Positions 8,101 to 16,456 are shown, counted from the stretch's first letter. The stretch: 64,000 bases of DNA from JAWVFM01 sp963739355 (GCA_963739355.1 CAVUAD010000007.1:620001-684000); one strand, 5' to 3'. Program-made: numbers and translations. Notes: a model not told the origin generated them from the letters alone.

Positions 8101-9024
8101 TCAGAAGACCCGGTCCGCGGCCATGCAGCAGAAGAGCAGCGCCAGGTAGCTCAGGGAGTAGAGGTAGAGGCGGAGCGCGGCGGCTCGCGACGGGCTGCGT
8201 CGCAGCCGCACGGCGAGCCAGAGGAACCCCGCGCCGAGCACGAGCGCCGCGGCAAGATAGGCGCCGCCGAAGAGGCCGGTCAGGAACGGGCCCACGCTCG
8301 CCGCCACGAGGATCACGGTGTAGGCGAGGATCTGGCGGCGCGTAACGGCCTCGCCGCGGACGACGGGCATCATCGGCACCCCGGTGCGCGCGTAGTCGTC
8401 CTTGATCAGCAGCGAGAGCGCCCAGAAGTGCGGGGGCGTCCAGAGGAAGACGATCGCGAAGGGCCAGAGGGCCTCGGGGCTGAGGCTGCCGGTGGCGGCG
8501 GCCCAGCCGACCAGCGGGGGCACGGCCCCGGCCGACCCGCCGATGACGATGTTCTGGGGCGTGAGCGGCTTGAGCCAGACCGTGTAGAGGAAGACGTAGC
8601 CGAGCAGCCCGGTGAGGGAGAGGGCGGCGGCGAGGGCGTTGACGGTGAGCGTCAGCTGGATGACCGCGAGGGTGCCCAGGACGATGCCGAAGATGAGGCC
8701 GTGGGCCGGCTCGATCCGCCCCGAGGCGAGCGGCCGCCCGCTCGTGCGCGCCATGCGCGCGTCGCGGTCGCGGTCGATGTAGTGGTTGATCGCCCCGGCG
8801 CCCCCGGCGGCCAGGTAGCCGCCGAGCATGGTCCAGAGGATCGTCGAGAGGTGGAGACCCGACGGCTGCGCGACCACCATGGTCGCCACCGTGGTCAGGA
8901 GCAGCAGCGAGATGATCCGCGGCTTCGTGAGCGCGATGTAGTCGCGGACGATGCCGAGCGCGTCGCGGCGGCCCAGACTCTTCAGTCCGGGGGCGGTGAG
9001 GGTCGGTGCGGTCGAACTCTCCAT
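8101..9024 (-). CDS. ctaB: Protoheme IX farnesyltransferase (heme O synthase)
   Basis: Polytopic UbiA-family prenyltransferase (307 residues) that attaches farnesyl to heme B, making heme O on the way to heme A for aa3 oxidases. The Asp-rich prenyl diphosphate motif is present as NHYIDRDRDARM (about residues 80-91), and the second conserved region is FLWTPPHFWALSLLIKDDYARTGVPM. About eight to nine membrane helices follow the usual pattern. It lies downstream of ctaD2 in the minus-strand operon. It must serve the canonical oxidase encoded at 1352-5629, because the local ctaD2 lacks heme ligands. Confidence 0.95.
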   Translation of the reverse strand: MESSTAPTLTAPGLKSLGRRDALGIVRDYIALTKPRIISLLLLTTVATMVVAQPSGLHLSTILWTMLGGYLAAGGAGAINHYIDRDRDARMARTSGRPLASGRIEPAHGLIFGIVLGTLAVIQLTLTVNALAAALSLTGLLGYVFLYTVWLKPLTPQNIVIGGSAGAVPPLVGWAAATGSLSPEALWPFAIVFLWTPPHFWALSLLIKDDYARTGVPMMPVVRGEAVTRRQILAYTVILVAASVGPFLTGLFGGAYLAAALVLGAGFLWLAVRLRRSPSRAAALRLYLYSLSYLALLFCCMAADRVF

Positions 9025-9091
9025 GGAGGTATCTAAAGGCGGACGAGAGAGCTAGTCCGGATCGCCACGAGGGCGGCGGACCGCCTGTCGC

Positions 9092-10948
9092 TCAGGATAC
9101 GGACGGCCCGTCCTCGGCGTCGGCGTCGGCCGGCTCGGTCGACGTCTCCTCGGTCGGCTCGGGGCCCGGCTCGGAGCCGGGCAGCTCCGGAGCGCCGGCG
9201 TCCGCTCCTTCGTCCGCCACAGGCTCGGCGGACGTCTCGGTCTCCGCACCGACGCCGACCGGGACCTCCGTGTGCGTGACCCCGGCGTGGCGCGGCCAGA
9301 TCTCGCCGCGCTCGGCGATGGCCTCGCGGATGTCGCGCAGCGGCTCGTTCGAGCGGACGTCGGGGACGACGTCGAAGTTGTGGGGAGGAGGTGGCGACAG
9401 CGCGAACCACTCGAGCGTGGAGCCGCCCCACGGGTCGTGGCCGGCGCGCGTGCCGTTGCGGTAGCTCGTGATCGCGTTCACCACGCCGATCAGGATGCCG
9501 ACCAGGAGGATGAACGCGCCAATCGAGGCGACCGCGTTGTAGCCGGAGAGCCCGATGCCGGCGTAGAACTTCTGCACGTCGACCGGCTGGCCCTTGACGC
9601 CGGCCAGGAACATCGGCAGCGCGTAGGCGTAGACGCCGAGCAGGATCGTCCCGAGCGAGATCCTTCCGAGGCTCTCGCCCATGAGGCGGCCGGTGAGCTT
9701 CGGGAACCAGTAATGAAGCGCGGCGAAGCCGCCCATGACCGCACCGCCGACGAGCACCAGCGCCGTGTCGGACTGCGCGGCGGTGGTGTTGTCGAGCTGC
9801 CAGCCGACCGGGACAACGGAGTACATGAGCTCCCCGCAGAGCCCGACCGAGATCGTCGAGACCGCCGCGAGGGCGAAGAGCGAGGCTCCGTTCAGCCGCA
9901 ACGCGCCCCGCCAGATGGTCGCGAGCCAGTTGACGATGAGCAGGCCGACCGGGACGAGGAGCCCGACGGCCATCAGCATCGCGAAGAAGACGAAGCCGTC
10001 GGGAATCGGCGCCGAGTACATGTTCTGCATCCACGAGAGGACGCCCATCACGGCGATCGCCGCGACCGACTTGGTCGCAGCCGAGTGGCTGAAGAGCGGC
10101 TTGCGCGCGAAGGTCGGCAGGATCTCGGAGATCGTCCCCGCGGCGAACAGGAGAACGACTGCGTAGCTCCCCGTGAAGAAGATCCAGGCGAAGTGCTGGT
10201 AGAGGAGCGGCGCGCCGCCCTGCTGGGAGTCGAAGAAGATGCCATGGAAGTGGCGGTCGATCATCAGCATCACGAGCGCCGCGACCATCACCGCACCGGT
10301 GACCAGCAGCACCCCGCAGATCGCCGCGCCCGCCCACGAGAAGATCGGCGCCCGGCGCCAGACCATGCCCGGGGCCCGCATGTTTCGGAACGTCGCGAGC
10401 ATGTTCACGGAGAACACGACGAACCCGAGCACCGCCATCCCGACGCCGACGATCCAGGCGTCGACCCCGTGGGTCGGCGAGAAGGTGGTCGTCGAGAGCG
10501 GCGGCAGCGCCAGCGTGCCGGCCGAGGCAGGCCTGTAGAGGTAGCTTCCGTAGATCGTCGCGGCGCCGCCGAGGTAGAGCCAGGCCGAGAGCAGGCCGAG
10601 GCGCGGGAACGCCACACCGCGCGTGCCGAGCTGCAGCGGGACGATGTAGCCGACGAAGGCGAGGGTGAGCGGGATCGCGAACAACACGATCGTCGTCGCC
10701 CCGAACGTCGACATGATGCGGTCGAACGTCTCGGGGATGATGGCGGTGTTCTCGGGGACGATGAGCTGGATCCGCATCAGGGCCAGCTCGAGCGCCGCCA
10801 GGACGAGGAAGGAGAGCGCCCCGCCGAGGAAGAGCATCGAGACCGTCTTGTGGTCGGTGCTGGTCGCGCGCTCGACCCAGTCCGGACGGCGTCTGCGGAG
10901 GCCCTCGCTGACCACCTCGGGCCGGGCGGCGATCGTCGGCGGGGTCAT
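9092..10948 (-). CDS. Cytochrome oxidase subunit I-like protein lacking all heme and CuB ligands
   Basis: A 618-residue, 12-helix homologue of heme-copper oxidase subunit I, full length and uninterrupted. Fold landmarks are kept: TDHKTVSM at 31, AFPRLGLLSAWLYLGG, MRAPGMVWRRAPIF, QHFAWIFF, WFPKLTGRLMGE. Aligned with the canonical protein encoded at 2197, every cofactor residue is changed: heme a His to F82 and A396, CuB His to T259, Q308 and N309, heme a3 His to D394, and the cross-linked Tyr to A263. The proton-channel Asp is G111 and the K-channel Lys is L337. The C-terminal 60 residues are acidic and Pro/Glu-rich. The ATG overlaps the ctaC2 stop as ATGA. It cannot be an oxidase; a structural or regulatory role is inferred. 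Confidence 0.9.
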   Translation of the reverse strand: MTPPTIAARPEVVSEGLRRRRPDWVERATSTDHKTVSMLFLGGALSFLVLAALELALMRIQLIVPENTAIIPETFDRIMSTFGATTIVLFAIPLTLAFVGYIVPLQLGTRGVAFPRLGLLSAWLYLGGAATIYGSYLYRPASAGTLALPPLSTTTFSPTHGVDAWIVGVGMAVLGFVVFSVNMLATFRNMRAPGMVWRRAPIFSWAGAAICGVLLVTGAVMVAALVMLMIDRHFHGIFFDSQQGGAPLLYQHFAWIFFTGSYAVVLLFAAGTISEILPTFARKPLFSHSAATKSVAAIAVMGVLSWMQNMYSAPIPDGFVFFAMLMAVGLLVPVGLLIVNWLATIWRGALRLNGASLFALAAVSTISVGLCGELMYSVVPVGWQLDNTTAAQSDTALVLVGGAVMGGFAALHYWFPKLTGRLMGESLGRISLGTILLGVYAYALPMFLAGVKGQPVDVQKFYAGIGLSGYNAVASIGAFILLVGILIGVVNAITSYRNGTRAGHDPWGGSTLEWFALSPPPPHNFDVVPDVRSNEPLRDIREAIAERGEIWPRHAGVTHTEVPVGVGAETETSAEPVADEGADAGAPELPGSEPGPEPTEETSTEPADADAEDGPSVS

Positions 10949-11961
10949 TGCGTGCCTCCCGGGATGTTGCCGGTGTCCTGGGCGTGCTGGACGTAGCTCT
11001 GGGCGCCGGCCAGGTTCTTCGCCTGTCGCTGCAGGAACGCCTGGTACTCGTCGGCCGTGACGACCTTCACCCACATGCGGTCAGCCGGGTACCCCGCGCC
11101 TGAGAAGGCGGTGGACTGGCCCGCGTACGTGCCGGTCTCGTCCGCGCGGAACCAGGTGTGGCTGATCTGGCCGGGAACGGCGTCGACCTGGCCGCCCAGC
11201 GTCGGCACGAACCAGCGGTGCAGGACGTCGGTTGACGTGATGTTCATCACAACCGGCGTGTCGACCGGGACGACGAGCTCGTTGACCGTGTAGGTCCTGT
11301 TGCCCGGGAGACTGGTGGACGTCGGGTCGTACTTGACGTTCGGGTACTTGCCGGTGGGACCACCGGGGTAGAAGAACCGCCAGACCCACTGCTGAGCCAC
11401 CGCGTCGATCTCGAGGGGCCCGCCCTTGACCGCCGGTGCGAACGGGACGCTCGGCTCCGTGTTCCGCAGGGTGCTTCCGGCGCTGGAGAGCGCCTGGGGC
11501 GAGACGCCGCGGACGCCGACCTGCGCGGTCCGCGACAGCGAGGTCTGCAGGGCGTCCGGCCCGGGGCTCGCGACCGTCTCGGTCTTGACGGTCATGACGA
11601 TGCCGAAGACGAACAGCGCCACGGCGATCGCCCCAAGCGGGATCCCGGCGCGCACGAAGAAGCCCCTGCCGGCGGTCAGCCGGGCCGGGTCGGTGCCGCG
11701 GCGCGAGCGGTTGCGCATGACGAGCGCGATCAGCGCGCCGTTGATGACCAGCGCCAGCACCACGGCCACGACCAGCAGGACCCAGTAGGTCGTGCGGATG
11801 TCGTGGGCGTTGGGCGAGTGCGCCGGGCGCGGGCCGAGAATCGTGGCGCCCGCCGCGGGCGCGAAGACGGCCGTCGCAAGCATGACGAGCGCGCCCGCGA
11901 GCACGGCTGCACGCAGGCGAGCAGGAAGTCGCTGATCACGGGCTTCCAAAGCGCGAGGCAT
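10945..11961 (-). CDS. Cytochrome oxidase subunit II-like protein with degenerate CuA site
   Basis: A 338-residue homologue of subunit II with a signal peptide (about 12-39, cleavage after APAAGA), two membrane helices (about 60-82 and 104-124) and a cupredoxin domain with AVAQQWVWRFFYPGG. The CuA loop aligned with CAELCGFGHSTM reads STAFSGAGYPAD: Cys to S283, Glu to A285, Cys to S287, His to Y291, Met to D294. Only H248 (DVLHRWFVP) remains. It is translationally coupled to the equally ligand-less subunit I gene. Start ATG 11961 is chosen from the signal peptide; the longer open frame upstream is implausible. The parallel loss in both subunits argues for a conserved non-redox complex. Confidence 0.88.
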   Translation of the reverse strand: MPRALEARDQRLPARLRAAVLAGALVMLATAVFAPAAGATILGPRPAHSPNAHDIRTTYWVLLVVAVVLALVINGALIALVMRNRSRRGTDPARLTAGRGFFVRAGIPLGAIAVALFVFGIVMTVKTETVASPGPDALQTSLSRTAQVGVRGVSPQALSSAGSTLRNTEPSVPFAPAVKGGPLEIDAVAQQWVWRFFYPGGPTGKYPNVKYDPTSTSLPGNRTYTVNELVVPVDTPVVMNITSTDVLHRWFVPTLGGQVDAVPGQISHTWFRADETGTYAGQSTAFSGAGYPADRMWVKVVTADEYQAFLQRQAKNLAGAQSYVQHAQDTGNIPGGTQ

Positions 11962-11978
11962 CCTATACTCGCCGCGCC

Positions 11979-12932
11979 TTGTCCCGGGGGCTTCGGATCT
12001 CTCGCCAGCGGCCCGCGAAGCGCGCGGGCGCTCGGACCCTCGCCGCAGCGGCCCTCGCATCAGCACTGCTCGTTCCTGTCGTTCGCCGGCGCCTGCGCAT
12101 CCCAAGGCCCGTGACCGCCGCGGCCACGATCTCCGGACCGGTTGCCCTGGCGATCCTGCGGCCCCGGACCAAGGCGCGCGACGCGGCGCTCTTCGCGCTT
12201 CAGATGTGGGCGTTCACGGTGATTCACGAGCTTCCCTACGACAATCCGGAGGCCCTTCGCCGCCGCCTGCGAGTCCGGTACCCGATTCGCGCCGACCTGG
12301 CGATCGGCCTCGGGACCCTGCCCAACGCGCGGCTGCAAAGGGCGCTTTCGCGGCCCGGAAGAGTAAGCGTTCTGGACCGGGGACTCAGCATGGTCCACTG
12401 GAGCTGGTTCTTCGAGCCGCACCTCTGCCTGACCTGGATCCTCGTGCGCCACAACGAGCAGTTCCCCGCGGCGGCCCGCCAGCTCGCCGCGGCGTACGAC
12501 ATCGGCTGCGCCACCTACGCCCTCATCCCGACCGCGCCGCCCTGGTGGGCGTCGGAGAACGGCGAGACGCCGCAGGAGGTCGAGCGGATGATGATCGCCG
12601 TCGGCGAGGACGTGTGGAGGGGGGCGTGGCCGCGGCTGTACGAGACCTTCAACGGCAACCCCTGGGCGGCGATGCCGTCGCTTCACTTCGGCACGTCGGT
12701 GCTCGCGGCGCTGCTGCTCGGCGACGTCAGCCGCGCCGCGGGGGCGGTCGGCTGGGCCTACGCCCTCACGCTGGGGTTCGCGCTGGTCTACCTCGGCGAG
12801 CACTACGTGGTGGACCTCGTGGCGGGCGCGGCGCTGGCCGTCGTCGTGAGGCGCGGCGAGCCGCTCGTGGAGCCGCTCGCCCTGCGCGTCAGCGAGGCGA
12901 TTCAGCGCGTGGAGCGGCTGGCCAACGGGTAG
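11979..12932 (+). CDS. PAP2-superfamily membrane phosphatase or phosphotransferase
   Basis: A 317-residue polytopic membrane protein of the type 2 phosphatidic acid phosphatase / inositol-phosphoryl transferase superfamily. Motif 2 is visible as AAMPSLHFGTSV (around residues 228-239) and motif 3 as YLGEHYVVDLVAG (around 268-280). These supply the catalytic histidines and aspartate. The N-terminal third is hydrophobic and basic. The TTG start at 11979 is the first usable codon and lies 17 bases from the divergent ctaC2 start, so the two genes share a very short promoter region. The natural lipid substrate is not evident. Confidence 0.75.
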   Translation: MSRGLRISRQRPAKRAGARTLAAAALASALLVPVVRRRLRIPRPVTAAATISGPVALAILRPRTKARDAALFALQMWAFTVIHELPYDNPEALRRRLRVRYPIRADLAIGLGTLPNARLQRALSRPGRVSVLDRGLSMVHWSWFFEPHLCLTWILVRHNEQFPAAARQLAAAYDIGCATYALIPTAPPWWASENGETPQEVERMMIAVGEDVWRGAWPRLYETFNGNPWAAMPSLHFGTSVLAALLLGDVSRAAGAVGWAYALTLGFALVYLGEHYVVDLVAGAALAVVVRRGEPLVEPLALRVSEAIQRVERLANG

Positions 12933-12989
12933 GGGATTGAGAGGCTCGGTGCGGGTCGCGAAGGCAGGGGTGCGAGGATAAGGACAGGG

Positions 12990-14162
12990 ATGAGTCAGCC
13001 CGTCGAAGAGGAGAGGGAAGCCTTTCTTTCGGAAGGCCAGGTAGACGAAGTCGCCACCGACGTCGGGGACGACGAGGAGCCGTCGTTCACGTTCGGCCGG
13101 CGTCATGTCCTGCAGACCCTTGCGGCGGTCCTGCTGCTCGTTGTCGCCATCTACTTCCTGTTCCCGAAGATCGTCGGGGTGTCAGGCACCTTCAACCGCC
13201 TCGGCGACGCCGCGCCCGTCTGGATCGTCGTGGCGGGAGCGTTCTGCGTCGGGTCGTACGCCGCCTACGTCGCGCTGTTCCGGGGCGTCGTCGGCTCCAT
13301 CGTCGAGCTGAACTGGGTCGAGTCCTACGAGGTGACCATGGCGGGCCTCGCGGCGTCGCTCCTGTTCTCGGCGGGCGGCGCCGGCGGAGTGATCCTGACC
13401 TACTGGGCGCTTCGCAAGGCCGGCATGGAGCGCCGCCAGGCCGCGTGCCGGATGGTGGCCTTCCTGATCCTGCTCTACTCGATCTACCTGCTGGCCGCGC
13501 TCGTCGACGGGATCCTGCTGCGCACGGGGCTCGTGAACGGACCGAACCCGGCCGGCCTCACGGTGGTTCCGGCCGCCATCGCCGGTGCGCTGATCCTGGT
13601 AGTCCTGCTGCTGGCGCTCATCCCGGGCGACCTCGAGCGGCGCATGGGGTCGGCCTCCGAGACGGGGCGCTTCGGGCGGCTGGCGCGCCGGTTCGCAACC
13701 GTCCCGGCCACGCTTGCCAGCGGCGCCCGGACGGCGATCGACCTGATGCGCACCCCCTCGCGCGGCGGCCTCGCGGTTGCCGGAGCCGCGGGCTACTGGG
13801 CCGCCAACATCGGGATCCTCTGGGCGAGCTTCCACGGCTATGGCCTCAGCGTGCCGCTCGGCGTCGTCGTGATGGGCTTCTTCGTCGGGCTTGCCGCCAA
13901 CCTCGTCCCGCTCGCCCCGGCGGGGGTCGGGGCGGTCGACGCGGGCATGATCGGCGTCTTCGTCCTCTTCGGCTACAACGGCGCGGACGTCTTCCCGGCG
14001 ATTCTCACCTACCGGCTGTTCGCCTTCTGGCTGCCGATCCCGCCGGGGGTCGTCGCCTTCTTCCAGCTGCGCAAGACCGTGGCGCGGTGGGAGGCGGAGG
14101 GGAGGCCCGACGACGGCCACACGCCCGCCCAGCCACACCCAATACTTCAGAAAGTGAAGTAG
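12990..14162 (+). CDS. Lysylphosphatidylglycerol synthase-type flippase (UPF0104) membrane protein
   Basis: A 390-residue protein with an acidic N-terminal tail, then about eight helices of the family that forms the transmembrane part of MprF and stand-alone lipid or glycan flippases. Typical features are FSAGGAGGVILTYWALRKAG (about residues 126-145), the ANLVPLAPAGVGAVDAGMIG loop (about 303-322) and TYRLFAFWLPIPPG near the end. No catalytic aminoacyl-transfer domain is attached. It follows the PAP2 gene by 57 bases, so the pair may act together on a membrane lipid intermediate. Confidence 0.8.
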   Translation: MSQPVEEEREAFLSEGQVDEVATDVGDDEEPSFTFGRRHVLQTLAAVLLLVVAIYFLFPKIVGVSGTFNRLGDAAPVWIVVAGAFCVGSYAAYVALFRGVVGSIVELNWVESYEVTMAGLAASLLFSAGGAGGVILTYWALRKAGMERRQAACRMVAFLILLYSIYLLAALVDGILLRTGLVNGPNPAGLTVVPAAIAGALILVVLLLALIPGDLERRMGSASETGRFGRLARRFATVPATLASGARTAIDLMRTPSRGGLAVAGAAGYWAANIGILWASFHGYGLSVPLGVVVMGFFVGLAANLVPLAPAGVGAVDAGMIGVFVLFGYNGADVFPAILTYRLFAFWLPIPPGVVAFFQLRKTVARWEAEGRPDDGHTPAQPHPILQKVK

Positions 14163-14165
14163 AAT

Positions 14166-14267
14166 GGTGTCAGGCACCTAAAGCGTGCGGCAGTGACTGC
14201 GAAAACGAGGACGGTGCCTGACACCGGCGTCCTGCGAAAACGAGGACGGTGCCTGACACCGGCGTCC
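14166..14267. repeat. 35-bp tandem repeat built on the palindromic unit GGTGTCAGGCACC
   Basis: Between the flippase gene and trxB, a 35-base unit occurs twice in direct succession (14198-14232 and 14233-14267). Each copy contains GGTGCCTGACACC, and the reverse complement GGTGTCAGGCACC lies at 14166-14178. The opposed copies can form a hairpin in the transcript. The same 13-mer is found again at 28369. All copies are intergenic. Confidence 0.85.
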
Positions 14268-14318
14268 CGCTTTACGTAACGTGGGCGTCCGAGGCAAGAC
14301 CAAGAATCAGGACGTGAG

Positions 14319-15326
14319 ATGAACGAGCAGCGAGTCGAGAACCTCATCATCGTCGGCGGCGGGCCCGCCGGCTACACCGCCGCGCTGTACGCCGCGCGCG
14401 CGAACCTCGAGCCGCTCCTGATCGAGGGCTTCCAGTGGGGCGGCCAGCTTCAGAACACGACCGACGTCGAGAACTACCCCGGATACCCGGACGGGATCAT
14501 GGGCCCCGAGATGATGAGCGAGTTCCGCGCGCAGGCCGAGCGCTTCGGTACGCGCTTCGTCACCGACGACGCCACCCGCGTCGCGCTCTCCGACGGCGGA
14601 GTCCAGAAGGTCTTCCTCGGCGACGAGGAGCACCAGGCGAAGGCGATCATCCTGGCGATGGGTGCCGAGCCGAAGCGCCTCGGGATCCCGGGGGAGATCG
14701 AGTTGGGCGGGCGCGGCGTCTCGACCTGCGGCGTCTGCGACGGCGCCTTCTTCAAGGGCGAGAAGGTCGCGGTCATCGGCGGCGGCGACTCGGCCATGGA
14801 GGACTCGATCTTCGTGTCCAAGTACGCCTCGGACCTGCAGATCATCCACCGCCGGCCCGAGTTCCGGGCCTCGAAGATCATGCTCGAGCGCGCGCAGGAG
14901 CAGCCCAACATCAGCCTCAAGACCCCGTTCGTGCCGGAGGAGTTCGTCGCCGGCGACGACGGCAAGATCGCCTCGATCCGCCTGAAGAACACGGAGACCG
15001 GCGACGAGGAGTCCCTCGAGGTTGGCGGCGCGTTCATCGCGATCGGCCACACGCCGCGCTCCGAGCTGGTCACCGGCCAGGTCGAGACCGACGAGAACGG
15101 CTACGTCCTCACCGAGCCCGGCTCCACGAAGACCAAGCTCGCCGGCGTCTTCGCGATCGGCGACCTGGTGGACCACACCTACCGCCAGGCGATCACCGCC
15201 GCCGGCACCGGCTGCATGGGCGCGCTCGACGCCGAGTGGTACCTGCGCGACACGCCGCCGTCCCCCGAGGCGCACTGGCAGAAGGGCGGCGAGCCGGTCG
15301 AGGTCGCGCCCACTCCCGCCGCCTAG
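14319..15326 (+). CDS. trxB: Thioredoxin reductase
   Basis: NADPH-dependent flavoenzyme (335 residues) reducing thioredoxin. FAD-binding GGGPAGYTAALYAARAN lies at the N-terminus, the redox-active pair is in STCGVCDGAFF (Cys near 136 and 139, the form being CGVC instead of CATC), the NADPH site is VIGGGDSAMEDSIF, and the C-terminal FAD motif is GVFAIGDLVDHTYRQAITAAGTG. The extra 20 C-terminal residues are Pro-rich. The ATG is preceded by a weak site, GGACGTGAG. A short amidase gene follows 7 bases after the stop, so they are probably cotranscribed. Confidence 0.95.
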   Translation: MNEQRVENLIIVGGGPAGYTAALYAARANLEPLLIEGFQWGGQLQNTTDVENYPGYPDGIMGPEMMSEFRAQAERFGTRFVTDDATRVALSDGGVQKVFLGDEEHQAKAIILAMGAEPKRLGIPGEIELGGRGVSTCGVCDGAFFKGEKVAVIGGGDSAMEDSIFVSKYASDLQIIHRRPEFRASKIMLERAQEQPNISLKTPFVPEEFVAGDDGKIASIRLKNTETGDEESLEVGGAFIAIGHTPRSELVTGQVETDENGYVLTEPGSTKTKLAGVFAIGDLVDHTYRQAITAAGTGCMGALDAEWYLRDTPPSPEAHWQKGGEPVEVAPTPAA

Positions 15327-15333
15327 GTCCGTC

Positions 15334-15780
15334 ATGCCGGCGCGCAAGCCGGTCGCGATCGTCGTCCACACGACGGACAGCACGTTCGCGGACGCCGTTG
15401 CCTGGCTCGCCGGGCCCAGCGACGTCAGCGCCCACTACGTGGTGGCCCTCGACGGGACGGTTGCCGCCGTGGTCGGCGAGGACGAGGTCGCCCGCCATGC
15501 CGGCCGCGTCCTGGACCCCACGGCCGCGATTGTCCGGGAGCTCGGCGGCGACCCCAACCTCTACACGGTCGGCATCGAGTTCGAGGACGCGGGGGAGCCG
15601 CTCACGGTGACCAGGACCGACGCCCAGTACGTCGCCGGCGCCCGCCTCGTCGGCGCGGTCGCGGCGCGCTGGAGCATCCCGCTGGACCGCGACCACGTCA
15701 TCGGGCACCGCGAGATCTTCGCCGCGAAGGACTGCCCGGGGAACCTGGACGTCGACCGGTTGCTTGCCGAGGGGGACTGA
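15334..15780 (+). CDS. N-acetylmuramoyl-L-alanine amidase-like protein (amidase_2 / PGRP fold)
   Basis: A compact 148-residue zinc amidase domain that would cut the lactoyl-peptide bond of peptidoglycan. The first zinc His is in IVVHTTDST, and the second His and Cys are in DHVIGHREIF and AAKDCPGNLD, matching the T7 lysozyme-like ligand set. The conserved SAHYVVALDGTVAAVV strand is also present. There is no signal peptide, so it is either cytosolic (muropeptide recycling) or released by a non-classical route. It starts at an ATG seven bases after trxB. Confidence 0.82.
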   Translation: MPARKPVAIVVHTTDSTFADAVAWLAGPSDVSAHYVVALDGTVAAVVGEDEVARHAGRVLDPTAAIVRELGGDPNLYTVGIEFEDAGEPLTVTRTDAQYVAGARLVGAVAARWSIPLDRDHVIGHREIFAAKDCPGNLDVDRLLAEGD

Positions 15781-15802
15781 GGCCGAGCGCCCGCGCGCTC
15801 GC

Positions 15803-16456
15803 TCAGGCGCGAACCAGCACGGACTTGCCGTCGATGCGAGCCGGTCGCACGCCCGCCAGGGTCGTCATCTGCCACTTGGTCGTGACCGCGGGGAGCTCGG
15901 CCGTCGCGGCGGGTGAGGAGGCCGCGAAGGTCTCCGGGCGCGAGAGGAACCGGGAGAAGTCGGCGCCGTCTCGAAGCAGCGCCAGCAGGAGCGCCTGCTG
16001 ACGCTCGATGCGCGCCAGGTCCGACGCGGTGCCCACGTACGCAACCCGCGCGCCGATCCACTCGTGTAGACGGTCCCCGGCGAGCCGCTCGGAGGGTGGC
16101 TCGAAGACCACCAGACGCCGGCCCTCTTCGATCGCACGTCCTCGCCTGAGGGGGTACCAGAACGCCTGGAACGACTTCACTGGCACCTCGACCTCCAGGT
16201 CCTCGAACCCGGCCTCCACCGCCGTCGGGAGCAGGCAGAGGGTGTGATCGGCGGCGATGCCGTGCTCGCCCAGGGCTGCCGCGAGGAGCTCGTGCCCACC
16301 GCGCGCGTACGCGGTGTTCACCCGGTCGCCGAGCGACTCGCACCAGAGATCGCGAGGCACCGAGAGCAGCACCGAGCGCTCGGGGTCGACCACGGCAAGC
16401 ACGTCGGTATCGGCCGCGAACGAGGCGTCGTCCATGATCCCAACCGCGGTGGCCAT
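15803..16456 (-). CDS. LytR-CpsA-Psr (LCP)-like domain protein without membrane anchor
   Basis: A 217-residue protein matching the core LCP fold, which transfers glycopolymers from undecaprenyl carriers to peptidoglycan. The landmarks DTDVLAVVDPERSVLLSVPRDLW and GDRVNTAYARGG (about residues 16-54) are the LCP signature. The C-terminal half carries charged residues in place of the usual DF-R-x-x-RQQ motif, though RIERQQALLLALL is recognisable. Unlike typical family members it has no N-terminal transmembrane helix or signal peptide. It is divergent from the GT2 gene, with starts 51 bases apart, so both may belong to cell-envelope polymer assembly. Confidence 0.75.
   Translation of the reverse strand: MATAVGIMDDASFAADTDVLAVVDPERSVLLSVPRDLWCESLGDRVNTAYARGGHELLAAALGEHGIAADHTLCLLPTAVEAGFEDLEVEVPVKSFQAFWYPLRRGRAIEEGRRLVVFEPPSERLAGDRLHEWIGARVAYVGTASDLARIERQQALLLALLRDGADFSRFLSRPETFAASSPAATAELPAVTTKWQMTTLAGVRPARIDGKSVLVRA

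Noticed and set aside
7651..9036. 461-codon plus-strand open frame opposite ctaB and the small membrane genes
   Set aside because: Arg/Glu/His-rich shadow of minus-strand genes with strong GC-frame bias; no domain, while the minus strand encodes clear proteins.
9092..10948. Nitric oxide reductase or other heme-copper relative
   Set aside because: Those enzymes retain the six His ligands; none is present here, so a change in catalytic type does not explain the protein.
9272..10996. 574-codon plus-strand frame over ctaD2
   Set aside because: Antisense shadow with Arg/Asp/Glu/His repeats; ctaD2 on the other strand has a conserved 12-helix pattern.
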